A DNA stretch of 64,000 nucleotides from an uncultured Dyadobacter sp. (GTDB taxonomy: Bacteria > Bacteroidota > Bacteroidia > Cytophagales > Spirosomataceae): the NCBI RefSeq assembly GCF_946482605.1, contig NZ_CAMLSE010000005.1, positions 286,094-350,093 of the forward strand. The letters are read 5' to 3'. Positions within the stretch are counted from its first letter, which is position 1, and every line of letters begins with the position of its first letter. The notes beneath the pieces are model-generated. The model ran no database searches. It was not told where the DNA came from and saw only the letters and a list, made by a program, of their open reading frames with translations. Below are positions 9,089 through 19,300 of the stretch, one piece after another. A program made the position numbers and the translations under genes.

Positions 9089-10024
9089 CTATTTCGTACG
9101 CTGGTATCGTTCGGCCTGCTGCTGGACCCATTGCTTATCGAGCCCGCCTTCTGAGACGATCACGCGGTAGCGGATAGTCTCGGTTTTGCCCTGTGGAATC
9201 TGCCAATCTTCCATGATCTGCCGGGAAGGCCCGAAACCGAATTCACCATCTATCCGCCAGGGTGTAGGAAATGCGGCGTTTGCAGGGTGGTCCAGAATCG
9301 TCATGTGCACGGGTTCCGTTTGATCTTTCAGATGGATGCCCACGTCGAACCAATCCGCACGCTGCCCTTCGGCATCTTTGTTCGTGAGGCCGTTGGCGTT
9401 GGTGGCGGCACTGGGCCGGTTTTTCCGCCACGGCATGCGGGCGAACAATCCTCCGACGTAGAATTTCCCGATGTGCACATCCACCTTGGCCGTTCCTTTC
9501 CAGGTAAAATCCAGGATTAGCTTCTCCCCCATTTTTTCCGCAGCCCAGTTGTGCTCCTCCTGCATAGTCTCCCGCCCGGTCGAATCGAGCAGACTGTAAA
9601 TGGTCTGCCATTTCACCTGCTTCCCCGTGTTTTGGATTATTTTCATCGATACGCGTTTCCAGTAATCGCTCCGGCCATTCATGAAATAGTCGCGCCCGTT
9701 CACCCGTTTCAAGCCCCAGTAGAGGCCGGTTTGGTGGATATGATGCCCCGGGCGGAACTCGGTGACCACAGTTTCGCCGTCCGGCAAGTAGATGGGATGG
9801 ATGTACGGACGCTCACCGGGCTTGGCCACCTGCCGCAGCACCAGCTGTTTTCCAGTGGATGTAAAAACGGAAATGCTGGTATCCGCATCGGTTTGAATGC
9901 GCAGTTCATCACTCAGCTGCGTACCCTCATTCGCCCTGGCAACGCCACGAAAGGCACCGGACACATGGCCGACCCACCACAATCCAAGCATTGTAAAAGA
10001 GAAAAACAGCATCGGAGTGTTCAT
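9089..10024 (-). CDS. DUF6807 (PmoA-like) secreted protein
   Basis: 311 residues with a signal peptide-like N-terminus ('MLFFSFTMLGLWWVGHVSGAF'). The body has 'RPYIHPIYLPDGETVVTEFRPGHHIHQTGLYWGLKRVNG', quoted here only by its two halves 'RPYIHPIYLPDG' and 'HHIHQTGLYWG', the signature of the DUF6807 family once named PmoA. Despite that name the family has no shown link to methane oxidation. In Bacteroidota it commonly sits beside Gfo/Idh/MocA oxidoreductases and DUF1080 proteins in sugar loci, as here. The several His residues in 'GHHIHQTG' could bind metal. The reaction is unknown. Confidence 0.78.
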   Translation of the reverse strand: MNTPMLFFSFTMLGLWWVGHVSGAFRGVARANEGTQLSDELRIQTDADTSISVFTSTGKQLVLRQVAKPGERPYIHPIYLPDGETVVTEFRPGHHIHQTGLYWGLKRVNGRDYFMNGRSDYWKRVSMKIIQNTGKQVKWQTIYSLLDSTGRETMQEEHNWAAEKMGEKLILDFTWKGTAKVDVHIGKFYVGGLFARMPWRKNRPSAATNANGLTNKDAEGQRADWFDVGIHLKDQTEPVHMTILDHPANAAFPTPWRIDGEFGFGPSRQIMEDWQIPQGKTETIRYRVIVSEGGLDKQWVQQQAERYQRTK

Positions 10025-10120
10025 AGGACAAGTTCAGGACAGTTATACATTGACAATTCTGCATTTGGAAGAAGAGGTGCCGCCGGCTACCGCACGGACA
10101 GCGCTCCCTTCCATTCTCCA

Positions 10121-11452
10121 TCAGCGTAGCTCTTTGATTTTAATGCTCCGGTAAGAAACCGATAATCCTTTATTTTCCAACATCAGGAAGCCCTTATCCT
10201 GCGATTTTACTTTGTGTTCCAGCATTTTGAAACCATTGATCCAATGCTCCACGCGACCATCGGGGTAAACGCGGATCATCGCATTGCTCCACGTTCCGAT
10301 CCTTCGCTTTGAAAAAATGGTCTGTTTGGATGCAGCCACACCATTGATCGAGCCCAGGGCGGTCAGGTCGGTGCCCCTGGGGACGTTGCCAGGCAGCATA
10401 TCGTCCTGGATCTGGAATTCAAGGCCTTCCGAATTTTCGCCGGCTTCGACTAACTGGTATTTCACCCCGCTATCCGCGCCTTCGGCCAGCCTGAACTCGA
10501 ATTTCAGTTCAAATGCCGCGTACGGGCTTTTCAAGAACACGCTCTTTTTTTCTTTCCTTTTCGATTCTTTGATGGTGAGTGTGCCGTTCTGGATCACCCA
10601 ATCCGAATCCGGGAACTTTGCATTACCTGCCCCTGAGAGCCCATTCGCCGTTTTTCCATCAAATAGCAAACTATATCCCGCCCGCTTTTCGGCTCCCGAC
10701 AAATCATTCGGGATCAGGTTTACGATAAATACATCGTCCGGCGGCGAGGGTTGGATGTTTTTGGTTTTAATGCGGATGTTTTTGAAACGGATCTGATGGT
10801 CGCCCGGTGGTATGGGATCGTTCGGGTTGTTGCTGTGCAGCTGCAAACCGATCATACCCTTGACCGTCTCATCGTCGATCAAATGCGAAACGGGAACGCC
10901 ATTTACCCACGTCCGGTTGCTGGTCCCGAAACATTCGATGCGGTAGTGGTTCCACGCATTGTTTTTAAATGCGGTTTTGGAGGGCAGGTTCAGCTCGGTC
11001 GTGTACAGCCAGCCGCGGCGTGCCTCATCGTAAATGCTCCCGCTCCATCGCTGCGGCTTGGGATCTACTTCCATCTGGTAGCCGTGCAGCCGGTAGTTCA
11101 GGTAATCGATATTGCTCAAACTACGGAACTGAATGCCCGAGTTGTTCATGGTAGTATCAATACTCACTTCCAGTTCGAGGATAAAATCGCCGAATTCCCG
11201 TTCGGTACACAAAAATCCGTTCGGCTCTCCCGGCACGGTCGTGCCCACAATCATGCCGTCCTTCACCTCTATTTTATGGTTTCCGTTCAGGTGTTTCCAG
11301 CCGGCCAGGTCTTTTCCATTGAAAAGCATTTCCCAGTCACCATCCGCTTTCTGCGCTAGCGCCGGCTGCGACGCCGCCGCCAGCATAGCGACGCCCAGCA
11401 TGGTAATGCCAAGCATTATTTTGAATCTGTTTCTCATCATATTTCCGGTCAT
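10121..11452 (-). CDS. Protein with two DUF1080 (3-keto-glycoside hydrolase type) domains
   Basis: 443 residues with a signal peptide (hydrophobic 'IMLGITMLGVAMLAAAS', cleavage near PALAQ); a second start five codons in is equally possible. Two LamG-like DUF1080 domains follow: one opening 'WEMLFNGKDLAGWKHLNG' (~40-230) and one opening 'YSLLFDGKTANGLSGAG' (~260-440). DUF1080 is now called 3-keto-disaccharide hydrolase because characterised members cleave 3-keto-glucosides. It lies 9 nt after the PQQ dehydrogenase gene in transcription order, so the oxidised product of that enzyme is a plausible substrate (inference). Confidence 0.85.
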   Translation of the reverse strand: MTGNMMRNRFKIMLGITMLGVAMLAAASQPALAQKADGDWEMLFNGKDLAGWKHLNGNHKIEVKDGMIVGTTVPGEPNGFLCTEREFGDFILELEVSIDTTMNNSGIQFRSLSNIDYLNYRLHGYQMEVDPKPQRWSGSIYDEARRGWLYTTELNLPSKTAFKNNAWNHYRIECFGTSNRTWVNGVPVSHLIDDETVKGMIGLQLHSNNPNDPIPPGDHQIRFKNIRIKTKNIQPSPPDDVFIVNLIPNDLSGAEKRAGYSLLFDGKTANGLSGAGNAKFPDSDWVIQNGTLTIKESKRKEKKSVFLKSPYAAFELKFEFRLAEGADSGVKYQLVEAGENSEGLEFQIQDDMLPGNVPRGTDLTALGSINGVAASKQTIFSKRRIGTWSNAMIRVYPDGRVEHWINGFKMLEHKVKSQDKGFLMLENKGLSVSYRSIKIKELR

Positions 11453-11461
11453 TTCAAAAAA

Positions 11462-13753
11462 TCATTTACTGGAATCCGGCAGGGCAAATGCCACATATTT
11501 GTCGCCGGACCGCGTCCGCTGCTTGCCTCCGCCTCCGCAGGCGATCACGACAAACTGCTTTCCACCCGCTTCATATACTGCCGGGGTAGCAATGCCAGCG
11601 GCAGGTAAGTCGGCTTCCCAAAGCATTTTACCCGTTTTTTTATCAAATGCCCTGATCTTCTCGTCCCTCGTAGCAGCAATGAACACCAGCCCACCGGCCG
11701 TGGCAACCGAGCCGCCAAAGTTTTCACTGCCGGTATGAATGCCCTTTGCCTTCATTTCGGGGTAATCGCCGATGGTCTGCTTCCATACCTGCTTGCCGGT
11801 ATTGAGGTCGATGGCCGTCAGGTGCCCCCAGGGTGGTGCTACTGCCGGGTAACCTTCCTTCGTAAGGAACTTGCCCCCGCCGGTCATACCTCCCGCGAAG
11901 CTGTACGGCGAGCGGAAATGCTCGGGCTCTTCCTTCGTGTTCAGGTCTTTGAATGGCTGATCTTTAATGTCGTCCAGATCGAGGATAAACGAAGCCAGCG
12001 CTGTTTTTTGTTCGGCACTCAAATGGGCGAACGGCGGCATATTGTTGCGGCCAGACGTTACCAGGCTCTTAAAAGACTGCTCGTCGAACTTCATACCGGG
12101 GCTCATATTGCTCTTTTTGGCAATGCCGACCAGTGAAGGGTTGGCCGCCAGGGCCGGGTTCCCCTCTCCTCCCCGACGGTCCTGCCCATGGCAGCCGCTG
12201 CAATTTTGCTGGTAAATCTGCTTACCGGCTTCGAGGTTGGTGCGATTGGAAGCGACGGCGCCTTTTTTCACTTCCTGCATTTTCATAATCCACGGCGATT
12301 CATTGGCATTGATATACATAATGCCGCTGGTGGGGTCAAATGTAGGACCGCCCCATTCGGCCCCGCCGTTCCAACCCGGATTTTGGATCGTGCCTTGCAG
12401 CGATGGCGGGTTCCACATATTATCGGTTTTGTAGGAGCGGAAACGTTTGAGAATGTCCTGGTAGGACGAATCGGGAATGCCTTCTTTGAGCAAATCGGCT
12501 TCGGTGAGCCGCTGCCTCACGAATGGCTTGAAAAAGGTAGGCACCGGCTGCGTGGATGACGTCCATTCGCCTGCCAGTTCTGATTTCGGAACGGGCACTT
12601 CTTTGATCGGATGGATCGGCTCGCCGGTTTCGCGGTTGAACATGAATATGAAACCTTGCTTGGTCACCTGCACCACCGCATCCACCGGCTTGCCATTCTT
12701 TTTGACCGTCACCAGGATCGGGTGCGCCGCGTGGTCCCAGTCCCACAAATCGTGGTGCACCGTTTGGTAATGCCATTTCAGTTTACCCGTCGCAGCGTCC
12801 AATGCAAGAATAGAATTGGCGTACAGGTTGTTACCTTTCCGGTTACCGCCGTAAAAGTCGGGTGTAGCCGAGCCGGTGCCGGCAAAAACGATCCCGCGCT
12901 TTTCATCCAGACAAAACCCGCCCCAAACATTGGCGCCGCCTACATATTTGTACGCTTCCTTGTTCTCCCAGGTTTCGTAGCCCGGTTCTCCCGGATGCGG
13001 GATGGTATGGAAAATCCATTTGCGCTTGCCGGTATGCACGTCGTAAGCCCGAATGTGCCCCGGTGCAGCCTCGGCTGCCTCCGCGAGGCGCGAGCCGAGA
13101 ATGATCACGTCCTTGTAAATAATGCCCGGACTGGTGTTGGAAATATGAAGGTCGTGCGCATTTTCGATGTCCAGATCGTCGTGGAGATCGATCCGCCCGT
13201 TATCGCCGAAATCGGTGACCAGCTTTCCGGTGTTGGCGTCCACGCAGTACAGCATGTGTCCGCCGCCGGGCGTGTACAGAATGCGCCTGTCATTTTTTCC
13301 CCCATCATAAAAAGTAACCCCGCGGCTGATTTTCGTAGAAGGCCCGAATGGCCCGCGGCCCGAGTTTCTCCCTTGCTCGGGAATGGATTCGGGGTCGTAC
13401 ACCCACTTTTCCTTCCCGGTAGCGGCGTCCAGGGCAAACAGTTTCAGCTGCGGATTAAGCCCGTACATGACGCCATCTACAATGATCGGGTTGGTTTTCA
13501 TGTCGGTCGTGTTCGTCTTCGAAGCCTGGCCCGAAGCATATTCCCAGGCCACTTTCAGCTGCTGAACATTGCCGGTATTGATCTGGCTCAGAGACGAGAA
13601 TTTGATATTCCCGCTGCCGCCCCCGTATATTTCCCAGGTGGAATAAGGGTCTTCGGAATCCTGAAAAGTTTTGAAAGCAACCGAACCAACCAGCAGGGCT
13701 GACGCTGCCGCCAGGATGATCTTTCGCTTTTGAAGTTGAATGTGTTGGAGCAT
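11462..13753 (-). CDS. PQQ-dependent dehydrogenase with inserted cytochrome c domain
   Basis: 763 residues. The N-terminal segment 'KIILAAASALLVGSVAF' is a membrane anchor or signal. PQQ beta-propeller blades are visible from 'LFALDAATGKEKWVYD' through 'ILALDAATGKLKWHYQ' to 'LTAIDLNTGKQVWKQ' and 'RAFDKKTGKMLWE'. Between blades, at about residues 505-600, lies a cytochrome c domain with the haem site C518-S-G-C521-H522 and probable Met ligand in 'NNMPPF'. The enzyme oxidises a sugar or alcohol in the periplasm and passes electrons through the haem to the respiratory chain. It sits between SusD and DUF1080 genes, an unusual partner for a SusCD locus. Cofactor synthesis genes (pqq) are not in the window. 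Confidence 0.88.
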   Translation of the reverse strand: MLQHIQLQKRKIILAAASALLVGSVAFKTFQDSEDPYSTWEIYGGGSGNIKFSSLSQINTGNVQQLKVAWEYASGQASKTNTTDMKTNPIIVDGVMYGLNPQLKLFALDAATGKEKWVYDPESIPEQGRNSGRGPFGPSTKISRGVTFYDGGKNDRRILYTPGGGHMLYCVDANTGKLVTDFGDNGRIDLHDDLDIENAHDLHISNTSPGIIYKDVIILGSRLAEAAEAAPGHIRAYDVHTGKRKWIFHTIPHPGEPGYETWENKEAYKYVGGANVWGGFCLDEKRGIVFAGTGSATPDFYGGNRKGNNLYANSILALDAATGKLKWHYQTVHHDLWDWDHAAHPILVTVKKNGKPVDAVVQVTKQGFIFMFNRETGEPIHPIKEVPVPKSELAGEWTSSTQPVPTFFKPFVRQRLTEADLLKEGIPDSSYQDILKRFRSYKTDNMWNPPSLQGTIQNPGWNGGAEWGGPTFDPTSGIMYINANESPWIMKMQEVKKGAVASNRTNLEAGKQIYQQNCSGCHGQDRRGGEGNPALAANPSLVGIAKKSNMSPGMKFDEQSFKSLVTSGRNNMPPFAHLSAEQKTALASFILDLDDIKDQPFKDLNTKEEPEHFRSPYSFAGGMTGGGKFLTKEGYPAVAPPWGHLTAIDLNTGKQVWKQTIGDYPEMKAKGIHTGSENFGGSVATAGGLVFIAATRDEKIRAFDKKTGKMLWEADLPAAGIATPAVYEAGGKQFVVIACGGGGKQRTRSGDKYVAFALPDSSK

Positions 13754-13824
13754 AATGATCTGGTTTAAAGCAGAGGAATGTCAGGGCTGCGCGAGGCAGC
13801 CCATTGATAAAGCGTTTTTTACTG

Positions 13825-15516
13825 TTAATATCCCGGGTTCTGCGTCAGCACCGAGCGGCCGTTGTCTACCGAAATATCGATTTGCCGCTGCGGGATGGGC
13901 CAGATTTCGTGCTGGCCTTCGGTAAATACTTTTCCGCGGTTGTAGGCCAGCTTGGTCCCCTCCACGGTCAGGTAGTTATTGATCACTTTCCCCGCGAGTC
14001 CCCAGCGGACCAGTTCAAAGAAGCGGATGCCTTCCATAGCCAGCTCGATCCGGTTTTCGTGGCGGATTGCCAGCAGGGCGTAGGTTTTATCCCTGAAAGT
14101 GGCCGGATAAGGCTCTACCTTATAGTTTGCAGCGGGCGTACCGTCGTCAAACTGCACCACGTTGGAGTTTTTGGCGCGGTTACGGATCTGGTTCACGAGT
14201 TCGGTCGCTTTTTGCAGCGAGCCCACTTCCGCTTCACATTCGGCGAGCCACAAAATCACATTACTCAATTTGAACATCCGGTAGTTGTTCGCATTGGGAA
14301 ATACGCGCACGCCGGTCGTGTTGGATAATGCACCCAGTTCCGATTTGAGGAACATGTTTTTCTTATTAATGTACGGGCCTGCATTCCCCGGGTCGCGTAT
14401 CCAGGAATTGCCTTTGTGGACACCCCAGTCCAGGAATGGAACACCCGGCCGGCCTACGGTATGGTCCAGCCGGGGATCAACCGGCCCTTTGTACGACACT
14501 CCGGCGCCCGTGGTGGAATACGGCAGAATATCGTCCTGCGAATAGGTATCTTCCAAAAGCGGCAGGCCATTTTCCCCTACCCGATAGGCGCTCACCAGGC
14601 TGTGCGTGGGCAGGTAAAAACCGCTCGATCCCATGAAATGCGGACCGGTGATCGATTCGCCGATGTTCGCATTCGGGGAGTTGGGAAAACCGTCGTTCAC
14701 CGCATTTTGTATTTCAAAGATCGATTCCGCATTGTTATTGGTCCGGATCATATAGTTCTGCTCGAAGCTGGGCATCAGCGTGAAGCCGCCATTGGTATAC
14801 ACATCCTGCAAAAGCGTGTGCGCTTCTGTAAACTTCTTCTGGAACATATATACCCTGGCCAGGTAGGTTTTGGCCGCCCACTGCGAAGCCCGACCTTTTT
14901 CCGACCAGCGTGAAGGCAATACCGAAACCGCATATTTCAGATCGGCTTCAATTTCCGGCCACAGCAGGCGATCGTTGGGTACAATGGTGGGATTTTCGGT
15001 GTTCTCGTCGATGTAAGGCACTTTTCCGTGCACTTTGGTAAGCTCTACGTAGAAGTGCGCGCGCAGAAAGCGGGCCTGGCCCTCGGCGAGCTTCTTCTCG
15101 TTTTCGGTCATGTCGGTGGCCAGTTTCAATGCTTTGAGCACGTCGTTCGAGCGTACGATGCCGTCGTAAAGCGGCGACCAATGCTGGGCGACGTACAGGT
15201 TTTCGGCATCGGCAAAGAAGCCTTCGATCGCATTGATCGCATTCTGGTCTCCGGCATTGGAGCCTTTGATCGCGTCGTCGGAGGCCACGCCGCCCCACAC
15301 CCAGTTGGTGACCGCGCTCGCCCAGCCGTCGCCGGTGCGGCCATTGGCACCGTCGATCACGGAATAAGCGCCCGTGAGCAGCAGGTTTACGCCTTGCTTG
15401 TTGGTCAGCGATTCGAAGAAAGTCTGGCCTTTGGGTTTGATGTCCAGAAAATCGCCGGTACATGAAAATACCAGGACTGAAATCGTTACCAGGGTTACAA
15501 GTATCTTGCTTTTCAT
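13825..15516 (-). CDS. SusD/RagB outer-membrane nutrient-binding lipoprotein
   Basis: 563 residues. The lipobox 'VLVFSC' puts the acylated Cys at residue 19, followed by 'TGDFLDIKPKG', the usual SusD start. TPR-like helices, 'RARFLRAHFYVEL'-like motif (here 'QARFLRAHFYVELTKVHG'), and the ending 'EIWPIPQRQIDIS...NPGY' are complete. It captures the substrate on the cell surface for SusC, whose gene ends 19 bp upstream of this start. The order SusC-SusD on the minus strand is standard. Confidence 0.96.
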   Translation of the reverse strand: MKSKILVTLVTISVLVFSCTGDFLDIKPKGQTFFESLTNKQGVNLLLTGAYSVIDGANGRTGDGWASAVTNWVWGGVASDDAIKGSNAGDQNAINAIEGFFADAENLYVAQHWSPLYDGIVRSNDVLKALKLATDMTENEKKLAEGQARFLRAHFYVELTKVHGKVPYIDENTENPTIVPNDRLLWPEIEADLKYAVSVLPSRWSEKGRASQWAAKTYLARVYMFQKKFTEAHTLLQDVYTNGGFTLMPSFEQNYMIRTNNNAESIFEIQNAVNDGFPNSPNANIGESITGPHFMGSSGFYLPTHSLVSAYRVGENGLPLLEDTYSQDDILPYSTTGAGVSYKGPVDPRLDHTVGRPGVPFLDWGVHKGNSWIRDPGNAGPYINKKNMFLKSELGALSNTTGVRVFPNANNYRMFKLSNVILWLAECEAEVGSLQKATELVNQIRNRAKNSNVVQFDDGTPAANYKVEPYPATFRDKTYALLAIRHENRIELAMEGIRFFELVRWGLAGKVINNYLTVEGTKLAYNRGKVFTEGQHEIWPIPQRQIDISVDNGRSVLTQNPGY

Positions 15517-15535
15517 ATCTGTATCGGGTTATCAG

Positions 15536-18500
15536 TTAGAAATTAAGGTTCACACCCAGCATGAAAATCTGCGGAATCGGGTACACGCCCGCATCTACGC
15601 CCTTGTGGCCGTCGTTAGGCTCGGTTACTTCCGGGTCCAGGCCTGTGTATTTGGTGAGCGTAAACAGGTTGGTCGACTGGAAATAAATGCGCAGGCGGTC
15701 CATTTTCAGCTTTTCCGTCAATGTCTTGGGTAATGTATAACCTACCTGAAAGTCTTTCATGCGCAAGTACCGGCCGCTTTCGACGAAGAAAGTCGATGGT
15801 TTCTGCATATTCCCGTCATTGGCCAGCGTGATCGGCAGGGTGATCTTCTCGCCATTATCGTAACGCTCCTGCGTCCACGATTCGTAGAGCCGGCGGCGGA
15901 GATAATTGCTTTCGTGACGTGTAAACAGAATTTCCCGGTTGGTAAAGTTCACGAGCTGACTGCCCACTACGCCCTGGAAAAACATGGTCAGGTCCCAGCC
16001 TTTGTAATCCATTCCAATGTTGAGGCCATAAGTAAGACTCGGGTGCGGGCTGCCGATGAATGTGCGGTCATCGGTCGTGATCTTGCCGTCGCCGTTCACG
16101 TCCTTGTATTTGAAAACGCCGGGCATGCTGTATGTGTCCCGGCCATTGATATCCGGGTTGTATTTGGGGTGATTGGATACTTCTTCCTGGGTATTGAAAA
16201 TGCCCTCTACCACATATCCGTAAAAGGACGAGATCGGCTGGCCCGCCGTAGTGGCCGTGTAAACCTCATTGAGCAGCGTGTTTCCAAACCGGATCTCTTT
16301 CGGGTTGTCATTCAGTCGTACTACGCGGTTTCTGTAATGCGACAGGTTGGCGCCGATATTGAAGTTCAGGTCTTTGCCGATCCGGTTTCTGTAATTCAGG
16401 ATCAGGTCGATTCCCTTGTTTTCCATTTCCCCGATGTTAATCGAAGGCAGCACTACGCCACCCCAGGTATCCGGGCGCGAGTCGGGGTAAAGCATGTTGG
16501 TCGTGCGGCGTTTGTAGACGTCGATATTCGCTTCGAGCTTATTATTGAAAAATACCGCATCTATCCCCAGGTTGGTGGTAATGGAGGTTTCCCACTGCCC
16601 CTCGCGGTTGCCCAGCGAATACAAATGCAGGCCTGCATCCGAGCGCGTACTGCTCGTCCCGGAAATGTTGTAATATGATTCCAGACCTGCCGCACGGTAA
16701 GTGGTATACGCATTATAGTTCCCTACATTGTCATTGCCGTTTTGTCCCCAGCCCGCTCGTATTTTCAGATCGCTCAGCCAGCGTACATCCCGCAGGAACG
16801 GTTCTTCCACGATCCGCCAGCCGGCCGAAAAAGCGGGGAAGGTTCCCCAGCGATTTTCAGGAGCAAACCGGGAAGAAGCGTCACGGCGGACGGTTGCTTC
16901 GAGAAGGTATTTGCCTTTGAAATCATAATTGGCACGCAGGAAGTAGGAAAACAGCGCCCATTGGTCGAATGTGCCGGAGTTGGCGATGTCTTTCTGGCCT
17001 GCGTCGAGCACCATGTAGTCCAGGTCGGTGAAAGGAAAGGTAGAGCGACTTGCGACAAAAATCTCATCGCGATTACTGATCGCCTCCACACCGGCCAGCA
17101 CGTTCAGATTGTGCTTTTCCAGGAAGGTTTTGCGAAAATTCAGCGTGTTGGTCCAGTTGTATTGGAAAATATTACGCTGGTTTTCCGTGAGTACATTGTT
17201 GTTGGTCGACTGCGTCCATTCCGGGTCTGCCAGCGTACGTGCCTTGCCGCGGGTCGAGTTATAGTCAATGCCGATGAGGCTTTTGAACCACAAATCCTTC
17301 GTAAAATCGATCTGTGCGTACACGCTTCCCATGATCCGCATCTGGCGGCTCACATTGTCTTTGGCCCGGTATAACATGGCTACCGGGTTATGCCCGTTTC
17401 CTGTTCCCGGCGCTTTTGTGCCCGCAAAGTTGCCGCGGATATCGTACACCGGTATCAATGGATGCTGCCGGATGGCAAATGCAACCGGCTGGTTGCCCGA
17501 GGCTGTTCCCATAAAGCCCAGCCGGTCGGCCATGGTGGCACCGATGGTCTGCCCTACTTTCAGCCATTTCGAAACAGTGAAATCCGAATTGGCGCGTAAT
17601 GCGTAGCGCTTGAAGCCGGTATAGCTCACGATTCCCTTCTGGTTGAGGTAACCGCCGCTGATCGCGAAATTGCTCTTTTCACCCCCGCCCATGATGGCCA
17701 GGTTGTATTCCTGAATCGGCGCAGCGCTGAACACCTCGTCGAACCAGTCGGTGCCCTGCTTGTTGGCGCGGGTAATGCCGTTGTAAGGATTTGGATAAGC
17801 ATAGGTGCTTTCATCGACTTCCCCCTCCATGGCCCCGCCCGGCAGAACGTAATCGGGCACCACCGGATTTTCACCATTGCCGTACTGGGCATCGGCCCAG
17901 CCCGTACCGCCGGGTGTGAGGCCTGCATTGCGCTTGCGCTGCCACAGCAGCTCGCCCAGTTCCTGCGAATTGAGCATATCCAGTTTATTGGAAGCGCGCT
18001 GCGCGCCGTAGCGCACATCGAGGTTCATTTTTATCTTCCCTTGTTTACCGCGCTTGGTGGTCACCACGATCACCCCATTGGCCGCGCGGGAACCATAGAT
18101 AGCCGCCGCTGAGGCGTCCTTCAAAACGGTCATCGACTCGACGTCGTTGGGGTTAATGCCCTGCAAACCGGTGTTCGTCGGCACGCCATCCACGACATAC
18201 AGCGGGTCATTGTTATTGATCGACCCCACGCCCCTAACGCGCACCGTGGAGGGTCCGCCGGGCTCGCTGCTGTTGGTCACGGTTACACCTGCCACGCGCC
18301 CCTGCAAGCGGGCGGACGCGTCGCCGGTGGGTACCGCGCGCAGCTCTTTTTCGTCAATGGCCGAAACTGCACCTGTTAATGTCTTCTTCTCCTGGACGCC
18401 ATAGCCCACGACCACGATCTCTTCGAGCGCCTTGCTTTCGGAAGCCAGTTTTACATCAATTTTGCTTTGGTTACCAATGGAAATTTCCTGCGAAACATAG

Positions 18501-19102
18501 CCCACGTAGCTGAACACGAGCGTGCCCGTATTGTCTGGCACATTGAGGGTAAAGCCGCCGTCCACATCCGTACTGGTTCCGCGCTGGGTGCCTTTGAGAA
18601 TAATGCTTACGCCGGGTAAGCCCTCGCCCTTGTCGTCGGTTACCGCTCCGGTGATCGTGATGTCCGCTTTGGCAACCTGCGCAGCCGCCATCGACTCTCG
18701 GATATCCTGGAAGCCGCGCGAGCGCAGGCCCTGGTTTTGCTCCTTGCGGAGGACCACGAACTCGCCGTCGATTTCATATTTGATATGAAGCGGTTTTAAA
18801 AGCCTGTCGAGCACAGCCGACAGCTTTTCCCGGGTAGCCACAAACGTCACCCGCTGCCCCTGGTCGATCAGCTTGGGTACGTAGGTAAATTTGATTTTAG
18901 CCTCTTTGGATAGCTGATCAAGCACCGTACCCAGCTCCTGCCCTTTTACGTTCAGGGACACCGGGCGACTGAGCACATCCTGTGCGTGGCCGTCACTGGC
19001 AGCCAGGCCCAGGTTTGTAAAGATCAAGACCAGCAAGAGCTGTGCGAAAGTGATCTTCATAACTCTGATCAATAGTGGGAAATAATCGAATAAAAATTTC
19101 AT
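15536..19102 (-). CDS. SusC/RagA TonB-linked outer-membrane transporter with STN domain
   Basis: About 1188 residues. The frame stays open further upstream to 19192, but MKFLFDYFPLLIRVMKITF at 19102 gives a sensible signal peptide. After the signal come a Secretin/TonB N-terminal (STN) domain (~60-125), a carboxypeptidase-like beta-sandwich ('ITGAVTDDKGEGLPGVSI'), the plug ('LQGRVAGVTV', 'VLKDASAAAIYGSRAANGVI') and the beta barrel, ending 'FMLGVNLNF'. The STN domain marks transducer-type SusC proteins that signal to a FecR/ECF pair. The FecR gene lies directly upstream, which fits. Confidence 0.96.
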   Translation of the reverse strand: MKFLFDYFPLLIRVMKITFAQLLLVLIFTNLGLAASDGHAQDVLSRPVSLNVKGQELGTVLDQLSKEAKIKFTYVPKLIDQGQRVTFVATREKLSAVLDRLLKPLHIKYEIDGEFVVLRKEQNQGLRSRGFQDIRESMAAAQVAKADITITGAVTDDKGEGLPGVSIILKGTQRGTSTDVDGGFTLNVPDNTGTLVFSYVGYVSQEISIGNQSKIDVKLASESKALEEIVVVGYGVQEKKTLTGAVSAIDEKELRAVPTGDASARLQGRVAGVTVTNSSEPGGPSTVRVRGVGSINNNDPLYVVDGVPTNTGLQGINPNDVESMTVLKDASAAAIYGSRAANGVIVVTTKRGKQGKIKMNLDVRYGAQRASNKLDMLNSQELGELLWQRKRNAGLTPGGTGWADAQYGNGENPVVPDYVLPGGAMEGEVDESTYAYPNPYNGITRANKQGTDWFDEVFSAAPIQEYNLAIMGGGEKSNFAISGGYLNQKGIVSYTGFKRYALRANSDFTVSKWLKVGQTIGATMADRLGFMGTASGNQPVAFAIRQHPLIPVYDIRGNFAGTKAPGTGNGHNPVAMLYRAKDNVSRQMRIMGSVYAQIDFTKDLWFKSLIGIDYNSTRGKARTLADPEWTQSTNNNVLTENQRNIFQYNWTNTLNFRKTFLEKHNLNVLAGVEAISNRDEIFVASRSTFPFTDLDYMVLDAGQKDIANSGTFDQWALFSYFLRANYDFKGKYLLEATVRRDASSRFAPENRWGTFPAFSAGWRIVEEPFLRDVRWLSDLKIRAGWGQNGNDNVGNYNAYTTYRAAGLESYYNISGTSSTRSDAGLHLYSLGNREGQWETSITTNLGIDAVFFNNKLEANIDVYKRRTTNMLYPDSRPDTWGGVVLPSINIGEMENKGIDLILNYRNRIGKDLNFNIGANLSHYRNRVVRLNDNPKEIRFGNTLLNEVYTATTAGQPISSFYGYVVEGIFNTQEEVSNHPKYNPDINGRDTYSMPGVFKYKDVNGDGKITTDDRTFIGSPHPSLTYGLNIGMDYKGWDLTMFFQGVVGSQLVNFTNREILFTRHESNYLRRRLYESWTQERYDNGEKITLPITLANDGNMQKPSTFFVESGRYLRMKDFQVGYTLPKTLTEKLKMDRLRIYFQSTNLFTLTKYTGLDPEVTEPNDGHKGVDAGVYPIPQIFMLGVNLNF

Positions 19103-19300
19103 AGATTTACACCGTTTTGGTTCATGTATCGGACATACTGGACAAAACAATCCCTGGCCTGCTGAAACAGGCAAATGGTTAAGGATCATCACTAAATCAT
19201 GGGGAACGGTGCCGGTAATGCTCGAACATTGCCGGCATTTTTTGTGGGGAAAAGTTACGGTCTTCGCATAGGCAGTCAGGTCTGAAAAGTAGAAACTTGA

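Noticed and set aside
9089..10024. Methane oxygenase function suggested by the old name PmoA
   Set aside because: The name comes from a gene label in the family, not from copper monooxygenase subunits; the sequence is DUF6807.
12611..13702. 363-codon plus-strand frame opposite the PQQ dehydrogenase
   Set aside because: Antisense shadow of the dehydrogenase with no family resemblance.
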